Source: Rhizaria sp. SCN 62-66
Taxonomy: Eukaryota > Rhizaria, unplaced
DNA length: 53,454 nt
Assembly (NCBI GenBank): GCA_001724265.1
Contig: MEDY01000198.1
Location: forward strand, 1-53,454
Direction: 5' to 3'
This document shows positions 1-13,000 of this stretch, piece by piece. Both the position numbers and the translations under genes were made by a program. The first letter of the stretch is position 1. Each line of letters starts with the position of its first letter. The notes beneath the pieces are model-generated. The model was not told the DNA's origin. It did not search any database and saw only the letters and a program-made list of their open reading frames with translations.

Positions 1-186
1 AAGAACGGAGTCAAGACGCTAGTTGCTGCGGGACACCCCAAGCTGCGGTTCGATAACAAGACTGTGCTCGTGGCGGGGCTGAAGGACTGCAACGTTGAGA
101 CTGTTGGTGAGTTTTCGAAGGTCCAGATTAAGTACAAGCCGCTGATGAAGCTCAAGCAACCGCCGCCTAACGAGAAGGATAAGTAA
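1..186 (+). CDS. 3' end of an unrecognised protein-coding gene
   Basis: Frame 1 is open from the window edge to a TAA at 184-186 and gives the last 61 residues of a protein. The tail has alternating hydrophobic stretches (LRFDNKTVLVAGL, KVQIKYKPLMKL) that look like beta strands, and it ends in a charged PPPNEKDK. I see no motif that places it in a family. The codon choice is less GC-extreme than in the neighbouring giant gene. It runs towards the minus-strand giant gene, with a 251-base AT-rich spacer between the two stop codons. It is called coding because the frame runs right up to the spacer and the composition changes sharply at the stop. The start lies outside the window, so its length and function cannot be judged. 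Confidence 0.6.
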   Translation, partial: KNGVKTLVAAGHPKLRFDNKTVLVAGLKDCNVETVGEFSKVQIKYKPLMKLKQPPPNEKDK

Positions 187-437
187 TCTTACCGGTATCA
201 CAAGAGGCACTGTTTGCACACGCAAATATCGCAAGAAGTTTACGATGTGAGGAGGTCGAGTTTTATTGAGTTTATTAGGTTTTTTATTGATCATTACGAA
301 TTATTGCAACTATTAAGACGATATTTCATTTTTAATAAACAGATTATGTATTTTCTATTTCATATCTAAGTGTTCGTAACTCATATTCTAAAATTGTTTG
401 AAAGTATGCGATTTTAAGTAAAATGCCAAAGCACTCG
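187..437. other. AT-rich spacer between convergent 3' ends
   Basis: No gene is visible here. The plus strand has an AATAAA at 334-339, about 150 bases after the upstream stop. The minus strand has AATAAA copies at 262-267, 271-276 and 283-288, about 150-175 bases past the giant gene's stop. These could be polyadenylation signals for the two convergent genes. AATAAA is common by chance in AT-rich DNA, so the assignment is tentative. Confidence 0.4.
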
Positions 438-3400
438 TCAGAAGCCAACGTCGTCGAACTTCTTCAAGATGCGGTGACCAGTCCTGTCGGCAGCCTTGCC
501 CAGCACCTGTACCGTTCCGTCGCTCATGCCTACAACAATGCCGCGCAGCGCGAGAAGACCGACGCCGGGCGCCGTGTGGGGCGTTGCACCACTGCTGTTA
601 GAGGGAAGCTGGGATGGCGCGCGCGTCGCGTTGCCGCCACTAACGCCGACAGCCACGCCTGCAGCGGAGCCAGCAGCTGCAGCAGTCGCAGCAGCAGCGG
701 GAGACGCGCCCACCGTCGCCGCATTCGCAACAGTGTTTGCCGCACTGTTGTTATCGTTCGTGCCAGCCCCAGTGTCGCCGGTCTCGCCACCTGCGCCCGC
801 GGTCACCGCAGCTGTCGCCGCCGTGGCGGCTGCGGCGGTCAGGCGCGCGAGAGTGAGCGGCGCCAGCGTCAGCGCAGTCACAAGTGGACGACCCGCAACG
901 CCAGTGCCCGTGGTGGCGGCGCCCGCAGTCGCAAGTGAGGCAGCCCCAGCGCCTGCACCAGAAGACGACAAAGCCGTTTGAAGCTGAGCAGCTGCAGTCG
1001 CAAAACGCGAGAGCAGATATGCTTCCGAGAATGCGTCAGCGTGAACAGCGTTCGCGCCAGCCATGTTGGAGTTGCCGACAGAGGCAAACTGCGCTGGTAG
1101 AAACGCGGACTGCATGGCAGCAAGCGCAACGGCATACGCCGCCTGATGCATGCGCTGTTGCAGATGCAACATCAAGTGTTGCGTCGACAGCGAACTAAGC
1201 GTTGTCTTTCCTACTACGCCAGCAGCGATATTCTTCGTGATCACCTGCGCAACGCCAGCCGCAGCTGGAGCTGCGGACGCGCCGATCCCGACTGCGCCCG
1301 CAGCAGACCCGGTGACCGCAAGCGCGGCGCGAGGGCGCAGCGGCGCGCTTGCGACTGCGCACAGCGACACGGCGTCGAAGAGCATCAAGCCCGTCCCCGC
1401 TGTAGCAGTGGCCGCGATGACAGCCGCAGTCGTCACTCCGGCGTTTCCGCCAGGCGCCACGAGCCCGGGAGCAGCGGGGCTGCGGCTCGGCACGGGCGCC
1501 AGTGCGGGGCCCGCGACGGCGCCGCCAGCGAGCACGCGCGTGTGGTCGGGCGTGAGCGACAGCGCAGAGTAAAGCCCCGAGTCGGGGTCCGCCAGCACCG
1601 CAACAACGCCGGACCGAGATGAGAGTGATGAAGGCGACATCGCCGCAGCGGGCGGCAGCGCGGTGCCCAGCGACTGCTGCGTAAGGTTGCCCGCTGTCGC
1701 ACCAGCTGACGCAGCCGTAGCGACCGCCGTGGCAGGAATGAGTCGCAACACAACGGTGCTAACAGCGGCTACAAGAGCACCCTCAGCCGCAGTCACTGCG
1801 TAGAGCGCGCGCGCTGTGCGCGAGTAGAAAATGACTGTGGGCACCGCGGCGCGCGACGCGATTCCGACCCATGACGCTGCGGCAGGGCGCGAAAAGTCGA
1901 GGCTGTGCGCGCTGGGTGGCGCCGCCAGCGCAGCGGCAACAGTCTCAGAGGTAATGACAGTGAAAGCGGCGCCTGGCGCAACCCAAGGCAGTGTAAATGC
2001 GGCTGCAGCAGTGGGTGTTGCAGTCGCGCAGTTGCCTGTCGGGAGGACAACAGGCGCAGGTGCGCGCGACGCAAGAGGCGCAAAGCGGCAACGGCCGTCT
2101 GCGTGAGCACTCACAAGCAAGTTAAGCCGCCTGGAGACAGCAAGCGCGGTAACACGCGAGCTTGACTGCTGCTGCTGCTGTTCCTGCAAAGGCTCTAGCG
2201 GAGATAGCGCAAGACGGGGCAGAGGTGACAGCAGGCCCATGGGGGTTGCGGCAACAGAAGACGCAACAGTCGTAACGACTCTGCTGTTTTCACCGCCATC
2301 GCCTTCATAATCACCGTCCTCGTGCGAGGCCGTAACACGGTGAACCATGCTCGCGTCCACTGGCGCGCTAGCCTGCGCGACACCACCGGCACCCACGCGC
2401 CACACCCACACAGAGCCGTCGGAGGTGCCGACTGCGGCGAACTCGCCGTGGCTGCTCGCGCCGCCGTTGCGCTGACTGGCCGTGAGTGCAGAGCGCACGC
2501 GGCCGACGTCAGGCAGACCGCGCACAGCCGAGGTCGTCGTGGCGATGGTGTGCATCGTGCCCAAGCGCGTGGCGGCGGCGGCAGCAGCGGCGCGAGCCTG
2601 ACGGCGCGCGGCGCGGGGAGCGTTCGCTGCAGCAACAGCAGCGGCGGCTGCGGCCGCAGCAGCGGCGTTGGTGGAGGTCAATAGGACACTGTCGCCGTCT
2701 TCGTCGTCATCGTGGTTGTTGCTGTTGGCGTTTTCAAGACCAGATGCGGCAGGTGTCGAGCTTGTGTTGGTCGGAGCAGCAGTGGTTGCAGTGGCAGCAA
2801 TGTAAGCAGCAGCCAGCGCGGGTAGCTTGCACAGTAGCTCGAGCTCGTCCTCGTCACTTTGCTCATGCTTCGAGGCACTGTTCATGGTTGCACCAGTTGT
2901 AGCAGCAGCAACAACATCGCCACCGTCTTCGCCCTCGTCTGCTTCATCTTCCTCTGCGTCACCGGCACCCGTCACGGCGACGCACGTGCTTACAGTCACT
3001 TGGCCAGTCACAGCATGCCTCGGCAGCGCAAAGCATTGTACAAGACGCACTGCCCCAACACCGCTGCTGTTCGCATTGGTCATCACAGCATTCACGTTAG
3101 CAGAACTGCCCGCAGCAGCGGTGCTCGCTGATAAGGCATTGGCTGACGGGGCATAAGGATGCGACTGCGCGTGGGCGAGACCGATTGCAAGCGTGCTGAG
3201 CCGTGCTAAGGCGTCGCGGCGACTGTGCGCAGAGCGCAAAGAGGCGAGCTGACGCAGTGCACAGCGCTGACGGCGACGGCGGTGTCGGTCAGCGGCAGCG
3301 TTGTCGTTGCGCTCGTCACTTTCAGAGCATGATGAAGACGACGACGAGAACGCAGATGAAAAGAAGTCGCTGTGAGACGCTTCAGCTGCGGCAGCGGCAG

Positions 3401-4060
3401 CCTTGTCGTTAGCAGAGGCAGCGGCAGCCAAACTAGCAGTCTTCTTGTCCGATACAGACTCGTGGTCACTGCTGCTGTTGCTGCCACTGCTAGCGTTGTC
3501 GTCCTCGTCGTCGTTCGTACTGCGTTGCCAGAACCAAAAACCGCGTTTCTTTTTCTTCTTCTCTTTCTCTTTGCCGTTCGCTGCATTGACAACAGCGTTG
3601 GTGGCAGTCGAGGTAGCGGTACTCTGCTCGCCATTCTTGTTGGTTCCAGCCGACACAGTAGTTAGCCCAGACGCAGCAGCATCCGCAGCAGAAGTTGCAG
3701 CCATCAGAGCAGGCGTCGTCATTGCGACTGCAAGTCCTGCGTCTGCTCCGTCGTTAGGAGCAACTAGAGCAACGCTTGCAGCAGTCACCGCCTTCGCGGC
3801 AGCAGAAACAACTCGCTCAGTTGCCTTGGCCAGCGCAGAGGCGGCCGCGGAGACAAGCGTGGCGCGGCCGGAAACAGGCAACAGTAGCGCAGCGCGCCGC
3901 TGTGAACGCTCGCGGCGTCGCTGCAGCCTCTGACGCCGGTCACTCGGAACGGCAGCTTCTACAGGATTCGCGGCAGCAGCCGCAGTCGACGTGAGCCGCA
4001 CAGTGCCGTCGATGTGACCGGTGGAGAGCACAAAGCGTGCGCCGCCGCGACCGCGCGTCA
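438..4060 (-). other. WD-type repeat region at the C-terminus of the giant protein
   Basis: Degenerate WD blades are recognisable as VLSTGHIDGTVRL (residue about 11,970), FAAVGTSDGSVWVWRV (about 12,500), LLVSAHADGRCRFAPL and, at the very end, GIVVGMSDGTVQVLG. They are separated by long inserts. One insert holds a polybasic-aromatic run (KEKEKKKKKRGFWFWQRS, about residues 12,122-12,139). A C-terminal WD40 propeller is standard after BEACH. The exact blade count cannot be set by eye. Confidence 0.65.
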
Positions 4061-7000
4061 CAGCCAGGAGAGAGCCCAGGAGTGGCACAGCAACACTGTC
4101 AACAGTGTTGTCAGCAGACGGAGCGGCAGCAGGCGGCACGGTTGATGCGGTGACGGCAAGCGCGAGCGACGCCCAGCGCTTGCTGAGTTCTGCGTTAGCG
4201 TCGCCTGTAGCACCGGAGACACTCGCGGCAGGACTAATAAAGAAACGGCGCGCGGTCGCGGCCGCAAAAGCAGCGGCTGCAGAGTACGCCATAGTCTGGT
4301 CAAGCTGCAGCGGAGGCGCGGGATACGAGCCACCAAACTGCTGCACCTGAAGCTGCTGTTGTTGTTGCTGGAAAATGCCCTGAATCGCCATCAGAAGCAT
4401 CACATTGGCGGCAGAGGCAGCTTGGGTCTGAATCTCAACGACAGCGGCCGTCCGCATCTGACGACGAACCGCGCTCTCCCCCAGACGAATGCTCGCTGAC
4501 GAGAGCATCGGCACAAGAACTGCAGGGCGAGAAGCCATGTGACTGTGAGCGGTCTTTGTCCAGAGAAGCTGGTTGAGCTGGAGATGTTGCTGTAGTGACG
4601 GCACCGAGGAAGCAGTGCGGGCGTGGGCAGGCAAAGCAAGAGACAGAGCGTGCTTCTCTTTCTTGACACTGACGGTGAACGCCTTCATTGCCGCCTCGAC
4701 GGCCAAGACCTGTTGCCACGCTGCATTGACGCGCATTGCATCGGCCGCGGCCGCCTCAGACAGCGGGAGCACGGCGGCAAGCGGAGACAAAGCGGAGCCA
4801 GCCGCAGTCGCAACATCAACGCTTGCGGTGAGAGGCGCAGCCGGATACACGGGGTCTAGAGAGGTCGTGAGCGATCCTACTAGGGCCTCAGCAGCAGACC
4901 ACACGCCGACCACATGCTCGCTCCGGCATGTTGCAGCTGCAGCGTCAGTCTTGCTACCAGCAGTCTTGTTCTTTAGCCCAGTGATGCATCCGGAGCCGCC
5001 GGAGGCCGTCAGCGCACGGGATGCCGTGCGTAAAGAGTCGAGAGCGCGCGAGGCGGCCAGCGTGCGCGCAGTGAGCCGCGCCAGTCCGCTCGCGTTGCCG
5101 CTGCCGTTGCCCGTTAAGCCGGTGACAGGCATCGGCGCGGGTGCCACAGCCGAGGACTGTGAGGCAGCGGTAAGCCGGAGCGCAGTGGACACGCCAGTGG
5201 CAGTTGCAGCGGCAACAAACGAAGCCGTAAGCGGCAGTTGCTTCGCAGCAACAACCAAGTCCCTCGCCAGCGCACTCGTGGTCACACCCGCCGCAGCAGC
5301 CGCCAGGGCCGTGTTGGCGGCGGCGGTGGTCGCCGCGGACATGGTCGCCGAGCTGCTGCCCGCGTTGGCTGTCACGGCCACGGACAGCGGCCGCAGCGCT
5401 TGCGCCTTGGCGACGGCAATGGCGAGCGACTGCGCGTGCGCCTGCGTCGGCGGGAGTAGTGACAGCAGCAGCGGCAAGTTCGCGGCCAGCGTCGTCGCCA
5501 GAGCGGGGCCCACGTGCGAGAGGGCGTCGGCAAGGGTGATGAGGCTGCTCCCGGGGTAGCCAAAGGCGAGTCCGTTGCTGGCTCCAGCGCTCGCACCGCG
5601 CTTGCCCGTGACTGCGGCAGCCACGCCGCCGGTGTTCGAAGTAGAAGCGGCAGCAGCAGCGGCAGCGCTCGCGGAGGTGACGAGTGACGCGGGCAGTGCA
5701 GCCTTACTATTGGCCGGAATGATCGCTGCCGCAGCAGACGCAGCGTACGCGGCCGCGTTCGCACTGGCGACAGCCTCGCTGCTCTCGTCGCTGCCAGCCC
5801 CCACGATTGCGGTCGTCGCGTTGACGGTTGCCGCGGCCGCAGCGGCTGCGGAGACCGTGATCGCAAGCAGCGCTCCGGCGGGCGCAACGATGGTAGCAGC
5901 GACGGCCGCAAGCGCGGCAGCCGTGGCGGCCGAGACCGTGGGCGCGGGCGTGAGGAAGAAATGCGGGTAAGAGGGAGACTCGATCCACGAGTGCACCAAC
6001 ACGTGGCCAGTGCCCATGCTCGACGTGGCCGCGGGCGGGGAGGAGCTTGGCAGACCCGCGTGGCCGCCGGCGCCTGCAGACACTGTTGGTGCGGTGACAG
6101 AGGCAGTGACCGTGGGGGCGTAAGCAAGCGGGAGCTCCGCAGTGAGCACAATGCTCTCGCTCACGCTCGCACCAGCAGCAGCAGGCGCACCGGGAGCGAC
6201 AATGGCGGCGGCGGCGGCCGGGGCAACGGTGGTGATGCTCGCGGTCACCGTGGCGGCGGGCAGCGCAAGTGCAAGCGGCAGAGGCGCGGACAGCGCTGCA
6301 AGCGTCACAGAGAGAAGGTGAGAGCGCCTCAGCACGCCCGCCCCCATCTCAGCCCCAGCTGCTGCGGCCGCTGCCGCTGCCACCGCCGTACTCGCAGGAC
6401 CGCCGGCAGCACCGCCGGCAGGCGTCATCGCAGCGGACACTGCGCTCGCGCCCGCGCCCGCAGTCAGCGTGTGGGCGGGCGTCGAGAGCGCAGTGCCGCG
6501 GACGCGCGCAAGCGTCTTGAAGATGCCGTGACCGACGCCTGAGCCCGTCACAACGGGGGGCACGCCCGCGCGGTACTGGTAGAAGTTGCTGTTCACGACA
6601 GTCTTGCCGACGGGCGCACCCCCAGCTGCACCGGACCCGGTTGCCGCAACAGCGGTGGAAGCCGGCGCCGGTGATGACCACTGCGAGCCTGATTGCGCGG
6701 CGCCGGAGGTGGGCGTCGACGCAGCACTATGGCCACCAGCAGCAGCAGGCGTGGGCATAGAGCCGAATGCGGGCGAATGACCATAGTTCTCAGAGTTCAA
6801 ACCACCGAGCGACAGGACGTAGCGGCGGCGACGGCGGGTGGCAGCGGCCGCGCGACGGCGGCGACGGACGACAGCGGCCGCGGCAGCAGCCTCTGAAGCA
6901 GCCTCGCGGGTGTTCGGGTGCGTGAGCGTGATGGTGAGCGGCGCCAGCGAAGACGTCGCTGCACGGCCGCTGCGCGCGTTGTTGAACGCGCCAACGGCGT

Positions 7001-10000
7001 TCACTGGCACAGCGGCTTCCGTGTCGCTCAGCCAGTCCTCCCCGTCGTCGCCGTCAAGAGCTGAGCCGGAGTAGCTGTCAGGCGGGTCAGCGTGACTGTG
7101 TGCAGTCACGTGCCGGCCCAGACCCTTGTAGCCGTGAGAAGCTGTGCTAAACGCGTGTCCGCTGGCGCGCTCAACGCTACCCGTGGTCGCGAGGTCCGCA
7201 GCCCAGCCATGGCGCGTCAAGACGCCGGCCAGCGGGCGCGCGTGGGTGCGCGCCGCAACCGCAGTGGCTGCGGCAGAAGCGGCGGGTGCCGAGGCAAACA
7301 CGGTGAAGCGCGAGAACGGGCTCGCAAGCGCGTCATGAAGCCAGTAAGAGGCCTTCGTGGCGCGCTCGCACTGAGCGTTTCCACTGCGACAATCATCGTC
7401 GTCACTGCTGCTCATGTCGCTGGGACTGTCGTTGTCATTGTTGCTGTCATCACTGTCAGCGTCGGATGCAGCACCAAACGCAGCAGCCATCGCAGCGGTT
7501 GCGGAAGTTGCAGCATTGCACGCAGAAAGCGTCGTCGTCTGTCGGCGCACACATGGGGCAAAGAGCAGCAACGAAACAGGATCGGTGCCCACAGTCATCT
7601 CGTTCAGCAGCACCAGTGGCGGCATCAGCGTCGGGACGCTGCTACTTGCGCCAGCAGTGCTTGGAACAGAACTAGTACCGGCCGCCGCAGAGGCAGCAGC
7701 GGCGCTCGAGCCCTTGCCCTGGCCTGCGTTGGCAGTCGTCGAGGAGGGCAGCACAGAGGGCTGCTTATGCAGAGGCGGAATCGCGCTAGTGCTGGCGGTG
7801 GGCGACATCAGCGAGCGGCTTGCGTTCCCAGCAGCCGAAGCCGAGGCAAGAGGAGAAACCGAGCTAGAGGCGTCAATCGGCGAGGCCACGCCGCCCTGCG
7901 AGGAGTGCTTACTGCGTGTGAGTGTCACGGGACGTACGGAAACCGCGGCGGGCCGAGTGTCGACGCGCTCGCTGGCGCTAACGCCGAGGCGGGGCGGGTG
8001 ACGACACACAAACAGGGGCTGCGGCGTCTGACCAAAGTGCTCAGTCTGGCTCAAAATAGCTTCGCGCTGCGTGCGGCGCTGCTGAGCGTGCGCGAGAGCG
8101 CGGACACGGACAAGGGCGGCGGCACGAGCACGCTCCTGCATCTGCTGCTGCTCGCGCGAAACGCTGTTCGAGGTGACGGCGACGATGGAAGTTGCGGTCA
8201 ACGCAGATTGAACGGCAGTGTTGGAAGGCTGAATCCTCGGTAAAACAGTAATGCGCAGAGCAACTGCAACAGTAGGAGTAATCCTGTGCACAGGCAGCAG
8301 CTTGATAGTGAGCAAAACTATGTTAGTGTCCTCGTTACTGACAGCAGCGTCAGCCTCAGAGGAGCTGGTCGCATTCGCGGTCGCGTGCAATCGATCAGAG
8401 CTTGATTCTGCGGCTGCTGCGTCACTGCCTGTGGCATTCGATGTTGTACCCGCAGTATTGGCGTTGCTCAACACCCAGTCATCGCCAACGTTCACGACCG
8501 CGCCTGCACTGGCGCGCACGCTAGCAAGTCTCTTTAGCACCGCAATGGCCGAGTCGGTCTCAGCGCTCGCAGTCGCGGCAGGAACAGAAGGCGCCGTAGC
8601 GACGGCAGCTTTGGCGGTCATGGACACAGCCTCTGCGTCAGCATCGGCCCAAGCGGCCCTCACCACGCCACTGGCCCAGCTTGTGGCAGCAAAAACGTTG
8701 CGCGCGCTAACCGCGGCAGCGCCGCGTTGCTTGCAGCCGAACACAAGGTCGATCCAGCCGGGCAGCATTGCCGCCACAGCGTCCGACTCGAGCGCAAGAC
8801 GCGAGAGCAGCAAGAAGCGGTGTGGCGAAGCGTGGGCCCAGGGAGGCAAGTGTACGTCGTCGACCATCGTGCCAGTGCTCGCGCCACTGCTGCCTGCAGT
8901 CGCACCGCTGTTATCGCGTGTGGCGCTGTTGCCAGGTTGCAGACGATTAAGCCACAGACGGTGCGAGTTGCGGAGCCACGCGGTTGAGGCAAATGCCTCA
9001 GGAACAATCTCCTTGATGTCAGCCGAGTTGGTCATGACGCCAGCCCAGGCCTGTGGCAGCGAAGACAGCAGACGGTCAGCAACGTCGAAACGGCCCTCCT
9101 GCAGTGCAGTCGCTTGCGCAGCAAGCGCGGGCAGACGCAATAGAAAGTGCAGCGCCGTACCGGGATTGCTGTAGTGCGTGCCAAACATGAAGGGTGTCTG
9201 CACAAACAGCGCGCTGTCGTCAGCGCCGGCGTCGTCGTCGTCGTCGTCTTCCTCGTCGTCGTCAGCGGCGTTGGGGCTCCGGGCCATCGCGACGGGGGAG
9301 CGTGCGGACCGCAGTCTGGCTGCGAGCGCCTTGGTGGCCACAGCCTCAGTGACGCGTTTCGCCATCGAGCGTGCGCGCGACGCGCCACCGACAGCCACAA
9401 CAACTGTGAACACAGCTGTCGCCGCCGCTGCAGTCGTCTTGAGCGCAGCGGCCGCGCTCGCGGGCACGTGGGCGTTCGTGGGCGGCGCAGAGGGATCATC
9501 CATCGCCATCGACACCATGGTTTCAAAGCGCGTCAGCGCTTGACGCAGACGATCGCGCGCGAGAGCACCGACGGGGCGCGAGAGATCGCGCAGACACGCC
9601 GGACCAGAAGGCGAGGCAGCAAAGGCAAACGGGGCGGGAACAGCAGCGGCCGCAGCAGCGGCAAGAACAGCAGCAGAGGACGGCGATGCAGCGGACCGCG
9701 AAGAGCTGCGCTGGCGCCTGTACATCTGCATTTGCTGCTGGTGCTGCTGTGCATTCGCGGCCGAAGGTGTGCGGCTTGTTCCAGAGCTGATGCGCCTGGT
9801 AAGCATGGCGTGGGGCGGTGAGGCCGAGGACGCATCCATGGAGTGTTGCTGCAACTGTTGCTGCGCGCCAAGAGCTTGCGCGGCGTAGGCAGCGTTTGTG
9901 AGTGCGAGGGTGTTGTCAAACTGCGGCAGCATCTGCGAAGAGAAGTCGCAAAGGACCCACGGGAACACAGGATATTGCGATAGGTCGTTGAAGCTGCGGC

Positions 10001-13000
10001 CAGCATAAGCGTTGAGGTGCATCAAATACGTAAACGTGCTGATACGGCGCATGCACCACGCTTCGGTCAAACCAGAGCGCGAGAGTGCAAACTGCGGCGC
10101 CAGCGCGCGCGGTAGCCACTGCTGCAGCAGGCCCCACGATGACGAGAGCGCGGGCAACGGCGCCAGGGAGAGTGTGGATGCAAGCAGAGGCGCCGGCGAC
10201 ATGCGGTGCGAGGGCAGCTGCGAGGGTGCGTTGTGGAGGAACCAGTAAGGCACAGGCAGCGGCAGCAGCGTGCGGGCAAGGAATGCGCCCTCAGCGGCGG
10301 CGGTTGCGGGGCTAAGAAGAGGTGCAACGGGGAACACCGCGGGTGCAAGCGACGATGCACCAGAAAGCAGCACGTGGCCAGTGGTGATGAGCGGCAAGGC
10401 GTTGACGCGAATGCGTGGAACTGGACTCGGCATTGCAGCAGCAACGTTAGAGTTATTACCACCCATCGCCATGAGCTGACGCGGCATGCCAGGAAAGTAG
10501 TTACAAACCCCTGCAGCTCTTACGCCGCTCACAGTGGGCAAGGTAAGCGCGGGGTTCAAGAGCAGGCTTTCGCTGACGCCGAGTTGGCGCGACCAGCACT
10601 TGACCAAGCCAGGATAAGTGGCGGCGTACGCTGAAGAGGAGATGGATAGATCCGAGTCTGCGTCTGTTGCCAAGGCAGCATTCGCATGCGAGTTCGTTGC
10701 CCCCGACGCAGCAGCTGCAATGGCAAGCGCAACGATCGTGTTGTGCTCCGCAAGAGCGCCTGTCGCAGCGTGTTGGTGTCGTGACAACCAGCGGGCGTAC
10801 GGTGCAGCAGTCGCAGACAACAAGGGTTGCGGGCCACTTGCGATGGCAGCGGCAACAGTGTCATCAGCCAGAGCAAGGGGCGAAGGCTTGAGCCGTCCCC
10901 AAACACACTGCTGCAGCAGCGACAAACGCGGAGGAAGCAGAACACGCCCGCTTGTAGAGGCCACGTTCTGCGGAAGGTGATCCCGCGCAGAGACTTGCTC
11001 GCGGTGCTGCTGGAGGGCCTTGACGATCGCAACAACGGCGTTGTCGCGCGCGAGCGAAGACGGGAACACCAGGAACAGCGACGTCCGGGCACGGACAGCG
11101 GCACCAGTCGCCGTCGTGGCAGCCGCGGCAGCAGTGACCGCAGGCGAGACGCGGGGCGCGCGCCAGACGAGCTCGCGGTCACTCGAGCACGCGTTGTCAT
11201 TGCAAACGCCCTGACTCTCACTCAGTGGTACACTCGGAACCGCAGCCGCAATTGGTGCAGGGGCAATGAATGTGAGCTCAACGGCAATCTCTTGCAGTGT
11301 GTGCCGGCGCAAGTGCAGTGACTGTACCTGCGACAGTGGCCACGAGCAGGAAAACGGCGCCGACAGCAGCTCTGCGGTGGGCACAGTCGACGCAGCCTGG
11401 GAGACAGACGGCGCGGTCGCGTTGCCCACTGCAGTCGCACCCACCTGCACGCTCTTGCACTGGGCAGCTGCATCAATAGCGGTGAGGCTCACTGTAGAGT
11501 TCGTGGCTTCTGTCGTGAAGAGCCCAGCCAGCCGTTTGTAAGCGCCCTTGCCGCCCGCAGTCTCGGATAACGCGTAGCATGTTGCCGCGGCCGCCACAGC
11601 AGCGGCGTCAGCGGCCGCAACTTTGCTCACGAGCGACATCGCGCTATCACTGCCGCCAGCCGGAGCCAGGGCGGCCGTGGTAGCCTGGGCCTTGGAGAAA
11701 GCGCGGTGAACAATGCGCGTCCACGTCGACGGCATCGCGGGCGGTGCGGGCGAAAGCAGCGCTTCGGCGTTCACAGCTGCGGCAGCGGCGGCGGCGGTCA
11801 CGATGTCCGCGTTTGAGGCACCGTTGGCGTAGAGTGCGTGTGGCGCCGCGACACCGTCAGCAGTGAGTGCGGCGGAGGACGCCGCAGCGAGCAGAGCGAG
11901 CTGCCGACTCAGCGCCTTTGCAACAACGGACACAAGTAGCGGTACATACACAGGACAAGTGACAGAGACAAACGATTCAGAGGTGTCAGATGTCGCAACA
12001 GTATGCGGATGAGAGGGCAATTCTGGCTGTTGAGCCGCATTGTTTCCGCTGTTGGAAAGACTGGCCCACGCTTCCTCAAGGAGCTTACGCACAAGCAACG
12101 ATTTGCCTGGAGCTTGGCGAGGAGACTTGTGTGCGCTAGAAGCATGCGCAGTTGAGTGACCACGAATCTGAGGACGCAGGTGAGTGCGGCCATCTTCGAG
12201 CATCCACTGCTCACAGTCGGCGCTTAAGTTAGGCTGCGGCGGGGGGACGGCCAGTGCAGCAGCGGTGAAGGTCACACCAGCGGGCGTGACAGTGACAACG
12301 CCCGGCATCGAGTCAAGGGATACACGCACACAAGGCGCCGTGAAAACAGTGGGCAGCAAAGCCTGGGAGACCAATGCTGACGAGAGGCGAAGCGAGGTCG
12401 CGAGGCTATTGTCACTGCGTACAGGCAATGCAACACGCAGATTCGACTCTACAGCGGTATTCAAATCAGAAGACGGCGGCGTCATGATAGAAGTAACCGT
12501 GGCTGCAAGAGCGCGAGCCGTGTGCGCGACATAGTATGCAGCACTGAGATCAGTCTCCGACAAGCCGGTGCGTGACACACTCGCAACGACGCCAAGCGCA
12601 GTTCCGTTGCGGACACATTGACCGGCCGCGGTACGCGTCAATGCACGAGTCCTGGCAAGTGCGGTTACTGCAGCTGCAGACAGATGTAACGAGCCTCGCG
12701 TCAACGCAGGAGGCAGCGATAAAGAGCGGGCAGACCCAGAGGCCGCAGTGCTGCTGCCATGTTCTGCGAGCGAAAGAGCAAGGCGTAAGGCGTGGCGCAG
12801 AGGGGCAGTATCAACACGAGATGTATCATTAGTGTTCGAACCCTTGGTCCACACAATAGGGAGCGCTTCAGAAAGCCTGTGCAGGTACCTGCGTCCGCGG
12901 CGAAGCTGCACGGTGGGCGTAGCTGCCGAAATAGCCGCAGTCGCGAAAGCCGCGTCAGAAAGTGTGTTCCAAGCAAAGATGCCACCAATCGTAGGCTTAT

